A DNA stretch of 64,000 nt from Vampirovibrionales bacterium (GCA_029866025.1 JARXAD010000012.1:62001-126000); one strand, 5' to 3'. Shown: positions 1-9,015, counted from the first letter of the stretch. Numbers and translations: made by a program. The notes: generated by a model from the sequence alone, not told the origin.

Positions 1-195
1 CGCCAAGTATTCTGGTTTGGCTTGGGTGGTACTTCCATTCTATTAGGCGCCACCACACTGTTAAACAACGCCCTCACCAAACACCTAACGCTCAAGGATC
101 AATCAAAGTTTAACCAGCCTATTATTCAGCGTTGGCACCAACTAACACAATCAGCACTTCTACCGAACGCTCATTCTATCAATACGGCTAGTTAA
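1..195 (+). CDS. 3' end of an unidentified protein (partial, possibly membrane)
   Basis: Frame 1 is open from the first base of the window to a TAA at 193-195, giving the last 64 residues of a protein whose start lies outside. The visible part opens with a hydrophobic stretch (VFWFGLGGTSILLGATTLL), likely a membrane segment, followed by a polar tail. The stop overlaps the end of flgL on the other strand by a few bases, a tail-to-tail arrangement seen repeatedly in this window. It is not recognisable from this fragment. Confidence 0.55.
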   Translation, partial: RQVFWFGLGGTSILLGATTLLNNALTKHLTLKDQSKFNQPIIQRWHQLTQSALLPNAHSINTAS

Positions 196-1138
196 GGTAC
201 TGCATTAAGCTAGGCTGAATGGCCTTGGCCGTAGATGCCAACGACATCTGAAAAGCATTATCCGCCGTCGATAGCTGGGTGAGGACCTCGGGTAAATTGA
301 TGCTTTCCATGTCGTTTAACTGTTCAGAAAACGTCAATTCGCGCTGATCAATGAGTTGCTGGGTGTTTTCTAAACGGTTACGGATAGACCCCAGCGAGGT
401 TTGTTGAGTTAGCACCGTCCGTAAATCGGTATCCAATTCATCCAACCGGGCCCGAACCGAGGTTTGATTGCCCGCCTCTAAGTTAAGTGCCAAATTGGTA
501 AGAGTTTGAAACAAACCCGTGGAACCCGCAGCAAACACGGGCGGTGGGCCTACGGCGGTGGTGGTCACTCTGCCAAAAACGCTTTCGCCATTTAGGTTAT
601 AGGTTAAGGTGGTATTTTCAGCCACTTCAATTTGGCGTTGCCAAGCAACTGCCGGGGCATTACCCGCGTAGGTTACGTTATTCCCTACGGCAGAAAAAGG
701 AGCCGTTTGGGTTTGTTTGCCGCCAAAAATATAGCGCCCACCCACGGTGGTGTTACCCAATTGCACTAGTTGGGTTGTAATTTGCCTAATTTCGGTAGCA
801 ATCGCATTCAAGTTGTTTTGATCGTTACCAAAGGAAGCGCCTTGAGTGGCCAATTCTTTAGCACGCTGAATAAGATCCGCCGCACTGGTCATGGCAGAAT
901 CCGTCACCTGAACCTCAGATAATGCGGTACTAATGTTGCTTTTGTACTGGTTATCCATCGTTAAAATGGTTTTTAAATCCAATATTTTCATCCCCTCCAA
1001 GGGAGAATCCGACATGTCGCTCACGGTTTTACCGCTAGCCAATTGCTTTTGAAGCATTTGGACTGTTTGGCTATTACGGCCAAGGTAACGCAAACTTTGC
1101 TGACTTAAGCCCTGAAACGATGTGCGATACATGCCCAT
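188..1138 (-). CDS. flgL: flagellar hook-filament junction protein FlgL (HAP3)
   Basis: Structural protein joining the hook to the filament, exported by the flagellar secretion system. The 316-residue length is typical. The N-terminal helix (QMLQKQLASGKTVSDMSDSP) and the C-terminal helix ending in QMSLASTAKAIQPSLMQYL are the paired D0/D1 regions shared by flagellin and FlgL. The middle part is variable, as usual. It is the last gene of the flgI-J-M-N-K-L run, 124 bp after flgK and behind an intrinsic terminator, so it may also have its own promoter. The leader carries the GAGAG-rich motif seen in front of other flagellar genes here. Downstream lies a convergent partial gene with overlapping stop. 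Confidence 0.9.
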   Translation of the reverse strand: MGMYRTSFQGLSQQSLRYLGRNSQTVQMLQKQLASGKTVSDMSDSPLEGMKILDLKTILTMDNQYKSNISTALSEVQVTDSAMTSAADLIQRAKELATQGASFGNDQNNLNAIATEIRQITTQLVQLGNTTVGGRYIFGGKQTQTAPFSAVGNNVTYAGNAPAVAWQRQIEVAENTTLTYNLNGESVFGRVTTTAVGPPPVFAAGSTGLFQTLTNLALNLEAGNQTSVRARLDELDTDLRTVLTQQTSLGSIRNRLENTQQLIDQRELTFSEQLNDMESINLPEVLTQLSTADNAFQMSLASTAKAIQPSLMQYLN

Positions 1139-1242
1139 ATAGATTCTCTCTCTGTGTTGGATCTCTCGATAAGATGGGTATTACGTGAAGGACGGTAGCT
1201 AAAAAACAAAGATCGAAAGCCGGTAACGAAGCCAAGATGATA

Positions 1243-1264
1243 TAAAAAACACCCTTTGGGTGTT
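1243..1264 (-). terminator. intrinsic terminator after flgK
   Basis: On the minus strand AACACCC-AAA-GGGTGTT is followed by a run of T. The hairpin starts at the flgK stop codon and separates flgK from flgL, so flgL expression needs readthrough or its own promoter. Confidence 0.7.
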
Positions 1265-2780
1265 AGCCAACCATTTGGAGAATGGTTTGCATCATTTGAT
1301 CAATGGTACGAATAACCCGCGAAGAGGCTTCAAAAGAACGTTGAAAACGAAGCAAATCCACCATTTCTTCTTCCATATTCACGCCCGATTCTCGCTGGCG
1401 GTTTTCCACCAACGAGTTTAAAATGCCATCCGTGTTCGAGGCACGATCATCATGGGTGTTCTTATCAATACCCAAATTGCTAGCTTGCGTATTAAAGTAG
1501 CCAATAAAGGTGTCATTACCCAAGGCTGCCATAGCGGTTCCTTGCAGCTGGGCCATAGCCAAGGCATTGCTACCATCACCCGAGCCTAAAAAGGCACCCC
1601 CGCCTGCGGCAGCAATTAATGTGGGGTCGGCTAATACTGCTGGGTTTACGCTGTAGTTAAAAATTTCTAAGGTGGCAGCCGGAGCTGCCGGTAAAAAGAT
1701 GCGCTGTGCTGCAGCCACACCATTTTGATCAAAACCACTCATTTGAACCGTATTGACCTGGGTGGCAATACTTTTCAGCAACGTGTCCAATCGGACCACC
1801 ATGCCGTACAAGTTACTTTCGTTAGTGTTGCCGCCAGCGGCATCCACCATGGCCTTCATTTTGCCGCCCGTTAATGCATTGGGGGCAGCACTATTCAGTA
1901 TATCGTGGCCACCGGTAACAGTCGTAATTAAGGCGGGTACATAGTTGGGATCCGGAGCTGCCCCAGCATTCAGCGATACTTGGAGGGTATCCACCAAGGT
2001 TTTACCGCGAACGAGTGTTTGGCCTGCCATGCTCACCGTGGCCACTCCATTGGGGGCATACGTTACATCCATATCCGCATATTCAGATAAATCGTTTAGA
2101 ATGCTATCTCGTTTGTCCAGCAAATCATTGGGGGTACCGCCTGAAGCGGTAATGGTAATAATCTGCTCGTTTAAATCGGCCAATTGTTGTAATTGGGTAT
2201 TCACGGTATCCACAACAGTAGCCAACTGACTGTTAGCCACACTGGTAGCATTACCAGCCGCTCCAACCATGCTTTCTTGCAAATCCATCAGCTGCTGGGC
2301 TTGGGTTTGAAATACTCCCACCATTTGCTGAGCTTGCTGCAACATGGCACTGCGCGCCGTTGCACTATCGGGGTTTACGCTTAAGGTTTGCAAACTATTA
2401 AAAAACTGCTGTACTTTGCTGTTAACGCCGTTACCCCCTAACGCCGATAACACCCCCTCCATTTGTTTCATGGTATCGGCCACTTCTGTATGGTAACTAC
2501 CAATAGCATTGTGGTGCTGAAATTGGGCATCAAAAAAATTATTGCGAATCCGATCAATCCCAATCATTTTAACGCCCATGCCAATTTGCCCCCCATTCAT
2601 ACTCATGGTCAGTTGGGGCGTTGCATACGCGTCATACGCTTCAAAGCTAACCCGCTGGCGGCTATAGCCTTCGGTATTGGCATTGGAAATATTCTGGTTT
2701 ACAACGTCCAAGCCAACCTGCGAGGCTTGAATGCCTCGATAGGCCGTATACATGCTGTTCATGGAGCCAGGGGATATCAC
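1263..2780 (-). CDS. flgK: flagellar hook-associated protein FlgK (HAP1)
   Basis: Hook-filament junction protein that works with FlgL. The N-terminus carries the conserved helix and the QNISNANTEGYSRQRV motif typical of FlgK and other rod/hook proteins. The C-terminus (NMEEEMVDLLRFQRSFEASS, then RVIRTIDQMMQTIL) is the matching D0 helix. Length 505 residues is normal. The track's start is a GTG at 2780 with AGAGAG about 10 bases upstream; an ATG at 2762 (MNSMYTA) fits the usual FlgK N-terminus equally well. The 100-bp leader holds several GAGAG/AGAGAG tracts. Confidence 0.92.
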   Translation of the reverse strand: MISPGSMNSMYTAYRGIQASQVGLDVVNQNISNANTEGYSRQRVSFEAYDAYATPQLTMSMNGGQIGMGVKMIGIDRIRNNFFDAQFQHHNAIGSYHTEVADTMKQMEGVLSALGGNGVNSKVQQFFNSLQTLSVNPDSATARSAMLQQAQQMVGVFQTQAQQLMDLQESMVGAAGNATSVANSQLATVVDTVNTQLQQLADLNEQIITITASGGTPNDLLDKRDSILNDLSEYADMDVTYAPNGVATVSMAGQTLVRGKTLVDTLQVSLNAGAAPDPNYVPALITTVTGGHDILNSAAPNALTGGKMKAMVDAAGGNTNESNLYGMVVRLDTLLKSIATQVNTVQMSGFDQNGVAAAQRIFLPAAPAATLEIFNYSVNPAVLADPTLIAAAGGGAFLGSGDGSNALAMAQLQGTAMAALGNDTFIGYFNTQASNLGIDKNTHDDRASNTDGILNSLVENRQRESGVNMEEEMVDLLRFQRSFEASSRVIRTIDQMMQTILQMVG

Positions 2781-2903
2781 GTAAACACGTCTCTCTAAAG
2801 GGTTGGGTTGGTTTATCCGCTCTCTTTAACTGTGTCTCTCGCTCTTTATAAATAGAATTTTTAAAGAGAAATTCTCTATTCTTAGGCTATCTCAATAAAA
2901 CAC

Positions 2904-3560
2904 CTACGCCGTCCGCTCAATGATGGAGGTTTCGCCGCTTACCCCTAAAGAGTGAGACAATGATGTCGAAAGAGGTTTGGCATACCCACCACCATACGCA
3001 GGCAATTGGGTGGAAGCCGGTGGCGTTGCCATCGAAGGACCTTCGGAATTTGAAGCTATTTTTTTAGGTTTAGGAGGGCCATAGTTTTGTTTGGCAGGGT
3101 CTGGCTGTAAGGCTTTGGCAATACTAGATACGGTTTGATTAACCCAATGAATGGATTGAGCCAACACCGACTGAGTGTCTTCTTGTTCAATGCGTACTTG
3201 GCGAATGGTTTGGTTTAGCTTATCGCGCAATTGCCCCAAGCATTGTTGCTCACTGGCCGGCATGCTTAACATTAATTGACGCAAAGGCATGGTGGAATAC
3301 CCAGCCTTGCTCAACAGTTGTTGGCGTTCCGTTTCCAAGCGCGCCATGGTATCGCCCAACTGCACCAGTTGATGGTTGGCCGACTTCACCGCCTCAGTCT
3401 TTCCAATCATCACCGATTGGCGAAGTTGTTGGAGTAAACCGTTCACTTGCTCATGGGCGGCCAGTTGGGCCTCTAAATTTTGCCGCAACGAATGAGCTGA
3501 CAGGGGAACTGTTTGCAATTCGGGTATCTCGGACGTTAACGGGGTGTCGGGTGTTGTCAT
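2904..3560 (-). CDS. flgN: FlgN-like flagellar export chaperone
   Basis: Probable cytoplasmic chaperone for FlgK and FlgL. The 218-residue protein is dominated by heptad-rich helices between about residues 20 and 150 (LEAQLAAHEQVNGLLQQL and the following stretch), as in FlgN. It ends in a proline/serine-rich disordered tail. The call rests on this helical pattern and on position: directly upstream of flgK-flgL, behind a FlgM-like gene, is where flgN normally sits. Sequence similarity alone is weak because FlgN diverges fast. The ATG at 3560 is preceded by GAGAGAG. Confidence 0.65.
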   Translation of the reverse strand: MTTPDTPLTSEIPELQTVPLSAHSLRQNLEAQLAAHEQVNGLLQQLRQSVMIGKTEAVKSANHQLVQLGDTMARLETERQQLLSKAGYSTMPLRQLMLSMPASEQQCLGQLRDKLNQTIRQVRIEQEDTQSVLAQSIHWVNQTVSSIAKALQPDPAKQNYGPPKPKKIASNSEGPSMATPPASTQLPAYGGGYAKPLSTSLSHSLGVSGETSIIERTA

Positions 3561-3653
3561 GGATTGGTCTCTCTCTGCTTGAAAAGAATGTATAGAAATT
3601 ATTAGATTTTAAAAATCAGTGCGCTAAAACAGTTGAAAACAAAGCTATTGATT

Positions 3654-3671
3654 AAAAGGGGCTCCGCCCCC
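3654..3671 (-). terminator. intrinsic terminator after the flgM-like gene
   Basis: On the minus strand GGGGC-GGA-GCCCC followed by TTTT begins directly at the stop codon of the flgM-like gene. It would cap the flgI-flgJ-flgM transcript before flgN. Confidence 0.6.
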
Positions 3672-4150
3672 TAGACGACGTAGTTGGCAAGGAGGCTGCT
3701 TCGATTTTGGATAGCCTTGGTAATGGCCCCTTCAGACAACTCCACATAGCCCAGCTGGGTGGCCATATTTTGGATGTCCTTAATACGATCGGCCATGGGA
3801 CTGGCAGCGGCAGAAGTGCCAATAGAAGAACTGACGGGCATTTGCTTCGTACCGTCGGCAGGGGTACTGTCAGCAGTAATGACAAAATCGTCGTTAGAAG
3901 AACGGGCAGACCGGGTTTGGTAAGGGTTGCGGGCAGCGGCAACAGAAATGGGCTTGGGGGCAGGAGCGGTAGGAGGCGTAAGCGTCCGAAACCGAGGCAT
4001 CGGCTTGGTAGCAGGTGCCTGAACGGGTGCCGAAGCAGAAGCAGATTTAGTGGCGCCATTCACTCCAGAATTTGCCAGCATGGAGCGCTCGGAAAGATTC
4101 ATGGGAAAGCGTGTTTGGTTAAAACCTTGAGGGTTAATATGAAGGCTCAT
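3671..4150 (-). CDS. candidate anti-sigma-28 factor FlgM-like protein
   Basis: About 159 residues. The first 110 are disordered and rich in Ala, Pro, Ser and Thr. The C-terminal 45 residues contain DRIKDIQNMATQLGYVELSE followed by GAITKAI, which resembles the short FlgM C-terminal helix pair (xRIxxIxxxxxxGxYxVxxxxVAxAI). FlgM binds and inhibits the flagellar sigma factor. The locus order flgJ-X-flgN-flgK is where flgM commonly sits. The start is set by a strong GGAGG five bases before the ATG at 4150; the GTG at 4156 lies inside this site. The gene begins 17 bp inside flgJ, suggesting translational coupling. An N-terminal TRFPMN faintly recalls the RFG motif of other small proteins here. The function is an inference. 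Confidence 0.5.
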   Translation of the reverse strand: MSLHINPQGFNQTRFPMNLSERSMLANSGVNGATKSASASAPVQAPATKPMPRFRTLTPPTAPAPKPISVAAARNPYQTRSARSSNDDFVITADSTPADGTKQMPVSSSIGTSAAASPMADRIKDIQNMATQLGYVELSEGAITKAIQNRSSLLANYVV

Positions 4151-4817
4151 GATCACCTCCCAGAGTGGTTGAAGTTACCGGTAGAGATGCTCGCTGATAG
4201 GCCAAGGTTGCCGCCTGTTTTCGACTTTCTTCTTCCGCTTGCTTGGCGGGGTTTTCTTGGGGAGGCGCATCCGTTAATTCTGGGGCCGATTGTTCCGATT
4301 TTTTTTGTAGGTGGGATTCTCCCATTAATTTAATAGAGCCTTGCACACCACCCAAAGCATTGGTGGCACTTGGCAATGCTGGCAAATGAGCCGACATTTG
4401 ACGGTAAATGGTATCGGCCAAACCCATACCACTGCCCCCAGGCGCCTGTACCATTTGGGTGGCCATGTTTTCATACATCATGTCGCGGAACATGCCTTCG
4501 GCCTGGCCACCACCGCCCATCATGCTGTTGGTACGATCCACGGTTTTATCCATGGCCGTTAACAATTGTTGAACAAACACACCTTCCAGATCCCGAGCGG
4601 CTTTTTGCAGTTTGGCATGTTCGGCTACCAACTTATCAGCATCACTGGACGACAATTTAGAGGTGTCTTTTTTATCTGCCCATTCTTTAATTTGTTTTTC
4701 AATACGCTGGGTGGCTTGGGCTGTCGATTGATCTTGCGCGCGCATTTGGCCCTGCTGCAATTGCAAGGTGTTGATGCCCATTAAAGGGCTAGCGGCACTG
4801 GTATTCAACTCGACCAA
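4134..4817 (-). CDS. flgJ: FlgJ-type rod-binding protein (no hydrolase domain)
   Basis: Rod assembly protein. Residues roughly 70-150 match the rod-binding domain: AARDLEGVFVQQLLTAMDKT, a Gly/Met-rich loop, FRDMMYENMATQMVQAPGGS, then GLADTIYRQM. The muramidase domain of enterobacterial FlgJ is absent, as in many phyla where the hydrolase is a separate protein; residues after 160 are a low-complexity charged tail. It lies 66 bp downstream of flgI and overlaps the next gene, consistent with one operon. Confidence 0.85.
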   Translation of the reverse strand: MVELNTSAASPLMGINTLQLQQGQMRAQDQSTAQATQRIEKQIKEWADKKDTSKLSSSDADKLVAEHAKLQKAARDLEGVFVQQLLTAMDKTVDRTNSMMGGGGQAEGMFRDMMYENMATQMVQAPGGSGMGLADTIYRQMSAHLPALPSATNALGGVQGSIKLMGESHLQKKSEQSAPELTDAPPQENPAKQAEEESRKQAATLAYQRASLPVTSTTLGGDHEPSY

Positions 4818-4883
4818 AGGTTTGTTCCTAAAGAGGATGAAGGGTTGCAGGGGAGGGGTGGCGGGGAGGGAACAGCCCCGCCG

Positions 4884-6044
4884 TTATATGATCTGGAGTT
4901 CAGCTTCCAAACTTCCGGCGGCTTTAAGCGCTTGGAGTATGGAAATCAAATCGTTGGGTGTGACACCGATGGCATTCAGGGCGCCCACCAAATCACTAAG
5001 GGTGCTGTTGGCAGACAATTGAATGAGAGAGCCAGGCTTTTCTTCAATCTCAATTTTGCTATTGGTGACACCAATGCTTTCTCCCTGGGCCAAGGCATTG
5101 GGCTGAGACACACTGTTGGTGGTATCCACCGTTACCGTAATACCGCCATGAGCCACAGCAGCAGGCAACAACCGAACGGCATTGCCAATAACAATGGTAC
5201 CGGTTCGCTCATTCACTACAATTTTAGCTATTTGGTCAATGCTATTTACGCTAAGGTTTTCCATTAAAGAAATAAAGCCCACGCGATTGTCTAAAAATTT
5301 ATCAGGAAAATTCACGCGAATGGTGCTGGCATCGGTAGCGCGGGCAGGGGCCAGTTGTTTGGTAATGGTTTCAGCCACACGCTGAGCCATTGTGAAATCG
5401 GTCCGGTCCAAAATCACGTCCATGCCGTACTCATCCCCAATGTCGGTTTGAATATCCCGCTCCATAATCCCGCCTTGGGGAATACGGCCAGTGGTGGTAA
5501 TAGCTGTGCGCTTAGAAGAACCCCCGGCATCCACAGACGTACCTCCTGTGGAGATAGGGCCTTGGGCTAGGGCAATAATTTCACCACTGGGAGCTTGCAG
5601 TTGGGTACTCACCAGAACGCCCCCTTCCAGGCTTTTGGAATCCGCCATACTAGAAACCACCACATCCAACCGATCGCCAGCCTTGGCAAAGGGAGGAATG
5701 GTTGCCGTTACAATCACCGCCGCTGTGTTGGTGCTGCGAATATCATTTGGGTTGGCCAGTCGCCCGCCCATGTTACGCAAAAAATTAAACTCGGCATTTA
5801 AGGTAGAGCGGCTTTGGTCACCGGTTTTAGCCAAACCCACCACCAGCCCGTAGCCCACAATTTGGTTTAGTCGCACCCCTTTAATGTGGGTAATGTCTTT
5901 TAAGCGCAAGTTGGCTGCTTGCACGGGGCAAAAGCCACCACCAAAGGGCAATAACAGCAGCAAGGGCAGAAGAGATGCAACCCAGCGTTTGGCTAAAACG
6001 GGCACGGCCACGGCAAAACAGCTAAGATTAAAAGAAAACCACAT
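4884..6044 (-). CDS. flgI: flagellar P-ring protein FlgI
   Basis: Forms the periplasmic P-ring around the flagellar rod. A hydrophobic signal sequence (ASLLPLLLLLPFGGGFCPVQA) precedes the mature start, followed by the hallmark RLKDITHIKGVRLNQIVGYG and LVVGLAKTGD. The rest is FlgI-like to the end (SDLVGALNAIGVTPNDLISI). The track's GTG at 6056 lies inside a purine-rich AGGTGGTGA, so the ATG at 6044 is the better start. FlgI requires an outer membrane; the usual partner flgH is not adjacent here. It is the first gene of the flgI-to-flgL run. Confidence 0.93.
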   Translation of the reverse strand: MWFSFNLSCFAVAVPVLAKRWVASLLPLLLLLPFGGGFCPVQAANLRLKDITHIKGVRLNQIVGYGLVVGLAKTGDQSRSTLNAEFNFLRNMGGRLANPNDIRSTNTAAVIVTATIPPFAKAGDRLDVVVSSMADSKSLEGGVLVSTQLQAPSGEIIALAQGPISTGGTSVDAGGSSKRTAITTTGRIPQGGIMERDIQTDIGDEYGMDVILDRTDFTMAQRVAETITKQLAPARATDASTIRVNFPDKFLDNRVGFISLMENLSVNSIDQIAKIVVNERTGTIVIGNAVRLLPAAVAHGGITVTVDTTNSVSQPNALAQGESIGVTNSKIEIEEKPGSLIQLSANSTLSDLVGALNAIGVTPNDLISILQALKAAGSLEAELQII

Positions 6045-6241
6045 TGTTATCACCACCTGCTAAAACGCATTGAAACGATAGACAAACATCATTCAGGTCT
6101 ATCCTGTTGTTAGCGTAGCCGGTGGAGCCGCAATTGCCCTCAGTTAATCAGAGGGTTTCGGCAGGTCATAGGCCAATCTTAATACTCTAAATAGAGGACA
6201 TTAAGATGCAATAACTTTTTTGAACAAAGCTACCCCGTAGG

Positions 6242-6317
6242 TGGTGGAGGATACCGGATTCGAACCGGTGACCTTCTGCATGCAAAGCAGACGCGCTACC
6301 AACTGTGCTAATCCCCC
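6242..6317 (-). tRNA. tRNA-Ala (anticodon TGC)
   Basis: The minus strand folds as a full cloverleaf of 76 nt including an encoded CCA. The acceptor stem contains G3:U70, the identity element of alanine tRNA, and the anticodon loop reads TTTGCAT with anticodon TGC. The T arm has GGTTCGAATCC. It lies downstream of the rplQ terminator and upstream of flgI on the same strand. Track ORFs over this region are spurious. Confidence 0.97.
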
Positions 6318-6371
6318 ACGAGGGGTTGCAAGCAACCCGTTTGAGACTATGTAGTATAGCAGAACCCACAC

Positions 6372-6401
6372 AAAAACGCCCCCGCTATTCAACGGAGGCG
6401 C
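6372..6401 (-). terminator. intrinsic terminator after rplQ
   Basis: The minus strand reads GCGCCTCCG-loop-CGGGGGCG followed by TTTTT about 20 bp beyond the rplQ stop. It ends the ribosomal protein/rpoA transcript. Confidence 0.8.
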
Positions 6402-6423
6402 TCTTTAATTTTTAACAGTGCTG

Positions 6424-6825
6424 TTAGCTTACAAATTCAATAATAGCCATCGGAGCGGCATCGCCTTTACGCGGAGGGGTTGCCACCAAACGGGTATAGC
6501 CACCGGCACGACTGGTAAAGCGAGGCCCCACCGTGCGCAAAATGCGGCGCAATACGGTTTCTTCAATCATGCGGCCGGTTTTGTCTTCAATCATTTCACC
6601 GGTACGACGATGATAAATGACACGGGCGATTTGACGAATAGAATTTAAATCACCACGCTTGGCCCAGGTTACAATTTTGTGCACCAAAGGAGTCATGACT
6701 TTGGCGCGCACTTGAGTGGTTTGAATTTGATCGTGCATAAACAAAGCCGTAACCAAGCTGCGAAGAAGAGCCTTGCGTTGATCGGAGGCTTTGCCAAGAT
6801 GGTTGCGTTTAACGCGGTGACGCAT
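6424..6825 (-). CDS. rplQ: 50S ribosomal protein L17
   Basis: Component of the large ribosomal subunit near the exit tunnel. The N-terminus MRHRVKRNHLGKASDQRKAL and LRSLVTALFMHDQI is the L17 signature, and the C-terminal GGYTRLVATPPRKGDAAPMA closes the domain. The 133 residues are normal. It is the last gene of the alpha-type cluster, 55 bp after rpoA, followed by a clear terminator. Confidence 0.97.
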   Translation of the reverse strand: MRHRVKRNHLGKASDQRKALLRSLVTALFMHDQIQTTQVRAKVMTPLVHKIVTWAKRGDLNSIRQIARVIYHRRTGEMIEDKTGRMIEETVLRRILRTVGPRFTSRAGGYTRLVATPPRKGDAAPMAIIEFVS

Positions 6826-6880
6826 AATAAAAAACCTTTATAACGGGAAAAAGAGTAACCAATACGTTTATTCAATGGAA

Positions 6881-7873
6881 CTATTTGTAGAGAGCTTCCA
6901 AGTCAATACCTTCAGGGTTGGGTTTCAAATTCAGGCTAAAGACTTCCAAGCGCTCAATGACTTCATCCGACGATTTTTTGCCAAAATTCTTGATGGACAA
7001 CAAATCAGCTTCCGATTTTTGCAACAGCTCTTGAATGCTGTGGATGTTGGCGCGCTTGAGGCAATTAAACGAGCGAACCGACAGTTCCAAGTCTTCAATG
7101 GTAATGCTGGTTTCAGGAATATCTGAATCGGCTGCAATGCCAGCCATGGGAAGTACCGTTGGCAAGCCCGATAAAGAGGCTACGGGCAAGAAGTGTTCAA
7201 TCAAGGTATTGGCGGCGGTGCTCAACGCTTGAGTCACATCCACACTACCGTTAGACCAAATTTCCAAGGTCAGCTTATCGTAATCGGTGCGTTGTCCAAC
7301 GCGGGTTTCATCCACCACATACGCCACACGACGAATAGGCATAAAGACCGTATCAATGAGCAAGGTATCGACAGGCACATTTTTCAAGCGTGTCCGAGTG
7401 TCTTCGGCAGGCACATAACCTTCACCCATTTCACAAGTTAAATCGGCGTGAACACTGCCGCCATCAGAAAGGGTACAAATTTTCCAATCCGGATTCACCA
7501 CTTTAATGGTGGGGGGCAAGTCCAAATCACCCGCCGTCACCACACCGGCTTTGGTGGCATCCAAACGAATGTACTGAGGTTCGTCAAACATGGAATCGGA
7601 CTCAGACTTCAGCACAATGCCTTTTAAGTTGAGCAAAATATCCAACACATCTTCCACGACGCCGGGGATGGTGGTGAATTCGTGGGTAACGCCTTCAATG
7701 CGGATGGAAGAAATGGCCACACCGCGCAAGCTGGACAACAGCACACGACGCAGTGACGTACCCAAGGTGGTACCAAAACCACGACCCAAAGGCTCAATGA
7801 CAAATTTTCCGTAGATGGATCCATCAGAATCGGTGGTGGTATTGACGCATTTAATGTTGAGGGTGGATTCCAT
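6881..7873 (-). CDS. rpoA: DNA-directed RNA polymerase alpha subunit
   Basis: Dimerises to start RNA polymerase assembly and contacts promoters and activators. The N-terminal domain (about residues 1-235) includes EPLGRGFGTTLGTSLRRVLL and SSLRG. The C-terminal domain (about 255-330) includes NCLKRANIHSIQELL and LLSIKNFGKKSSDEVIERL, the UP-element-binding helix-hairpin-helix. It sits between rpsD and rplQ as in most bacteria. Upstream of the ATG, GGAGG is followed by an unusually long 13-nt spacer containing a C7 run, which could affect initiation. Confidence 0.98.
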   Translation of the reverse strand: MESTLNIKCVNTTTDSDGSIYGKFVIEPLGRGFGTTLGTSLRRVLLSSLRGVAISSIRIEGVTHEFTTIPGVVEDVLDILLNLKGIVLKSESDSMFDEPQYIRLDATKAGVVTAGDLDLPPTIKVVNPDWKICTLSDGGSVHADLTCEMGEGYVPAEDTRTRLKNVPVDTLLIDTVFMPIRRVAYVVDETRVGQRTDYDKLTLEIWSNGSVDVTQALSTAANTLIEHFLPVASLSGLPTVLPMAGIAADSDIPETSITIEDLELSVRSFNCLKRANIHSIQELLQKSEADLLSIKNFGKKSSDEVIERLEVFSLNLKPNPEGIDLEALYK

Positions 7874-7963
7874 AGTGGGGGGGTGGCCTCCAAAGGGGGT
7901 TAAACAGAAAGGACAGAGAAACTTAGCGGAAAACCCACTTGAGAACAGGTAGGTTCCAAAAAA

Positions 7964-8566
7964 TTAGCGCGAGTAGAATTCGATGATGAGCTGCTCGTTG
8001 AAAGATTGGTCCATATCTTCACGCTCAGGAAGCTGATTGATACGGAAGGTCAATTCAGTGGCATCGGCGGTGACCCAATGAGGCACATTGGAGGCTGCAA
8101 AGCGAGCCACGGTTTCTTTCACCAAGCCTTTGCTCCGCTCGCGAACGGTTACCACATCGCCGGGCTTGAGGATGATGGATGGAATATCTACTTTGTGGCC
8201 ATTCACCAAGAAGTGGGCATGGGTCACCATTTGGCGAGCCTGAGGACGCGACCAGGCAAATCCAGCGCGATACACAACGTTGTCCAAGCGAGATTCAAGG
8301 CGTTGCAATAACACGGTACCCGTGACGCCTTTTTTGCGGGTGGCGTAGTCGTAGTAGCGGGCAAACTGTTTTTCCAACACACCATAGGTGCGTTTTACTT
8401 TTTGCTTTTCCAACAGCTGCAAAGCATATTCCGATTTTTTCTTGCGGCCTTGACCATGCTGACCCGACGGGTAGCTGCGCTTCATGCCAATGGTTTTAGG
8501 GTACCCATCCAAGGTGCCACCACTGTTACGGGCTAATTTACGAATGGATCCAAGATAGCGTGCCAA
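7964..8566 (-). CDS. rpsD: 30S ribosomal protein S4
   Basis: Primary 16S rRNA-binding protein of the small subunit. The N-terminal zinc-site region lacks cysteines (C-minus form). An S4 domain follows at about residues 95-160 (LESRLDNVVYRAGFAWSRPQ, then ARQMVTHAHFLVNG). Length 200 is standard. It lies between rpsK and rpoA, 90 bp upstream of rpoA. In some bacteria S4 autoregulates this operon; nothing specific for that was seen in the leader. Confidence 0.97.
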   Translation of the reverse strand: MARYLGSIRKLARNSGGTLDGYPKTIGMKRSYPSGQHGQGRKKKSEYALQLLEKQKVKRTYGVLEKQFARYYDYATRKKGVTGTVLLQRLESRLDNVVYRAGFAWSRPQARQMVTHAHFLVNGHKVDIPSIILKPGDVVTVRERSKGLVKETVARFAASNVPHWVTADATELTFRINQLPEREDMDQSFNEQLIIEFYSR

Positions 8567-8625
8567 GGGAAAAACTCCTTAAAATAGAAAAAGTGCGCTT
8601 ACCAAAAAAGGCGGATATAAAAAAA

Positions 8626-9015
8626 CTAGACGCGACGGCGCTTGGGAGGCCGACAGCCATTGTGAGGCATGGGGGTGATGTCTTGAATCCGTGTGATATC
8701 AATACCGCTGGCTTGAAAGGCACGGATGGCGGTCTCGCGACCACCGCCAGGACCACTGACCAACACTTCCACAGTGCGAAGACCGTGTTCTTTGGCAGCT
8801 TTGGCAGCATTTTCAGCCGCTTGCTGGGCAGCAAAAGGGGTCCCTTTGCGAGCGCCTTTAAAGCCTGCATTACCAGCACTACCCCAAGACAGGGTGTTAC
8901 CCTGCAGATCGGTAAGCGTAACGATGGTGTTGTTAAACGTAGAGGTGACAAACGCCAAACCTTGGTGAATGTTCTTTTTTTCCTTACGTTTGCGAGGTCC
9001 TTTGGCCGGAGGCAT
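8626..9015 (-). CDS. rpsK: 30S ribosomal protein S11
   Basis: Platform protein of the small subunit. [40 protein letters not shown] and the C-terminal [15 protein letters not shown] are diagnostic. The 129 residues match the family. Order rpsM-rpsK-rpsD-rpoA is the conserved alpha operon. Confidence 0.97.
   Translation of the reverse strand: MPPAKGPRKRKEKKNIHQGLAFVTSTFNNTIVTLTDLQGNTLSWGSAGNAGFKGARKGTPFAAQQAAENAAKAAKEHGLRTVEVLVSGPGGGRETAIRAFQASGIDITRIQDITPMPHNGCRPPKRRRV

Noticed and set aside
4151-4156. GTG at 4156 as start of the flgM-like gene
   Set aside because: It falls inside the GGAGGTGA ribosome-binding site of the ATG at 4150.
6187-6392. Two ORFs over the tRNA-Ala gene
   Set aside because: They are translations of a clear tRNA cloverleaf and its terminator.
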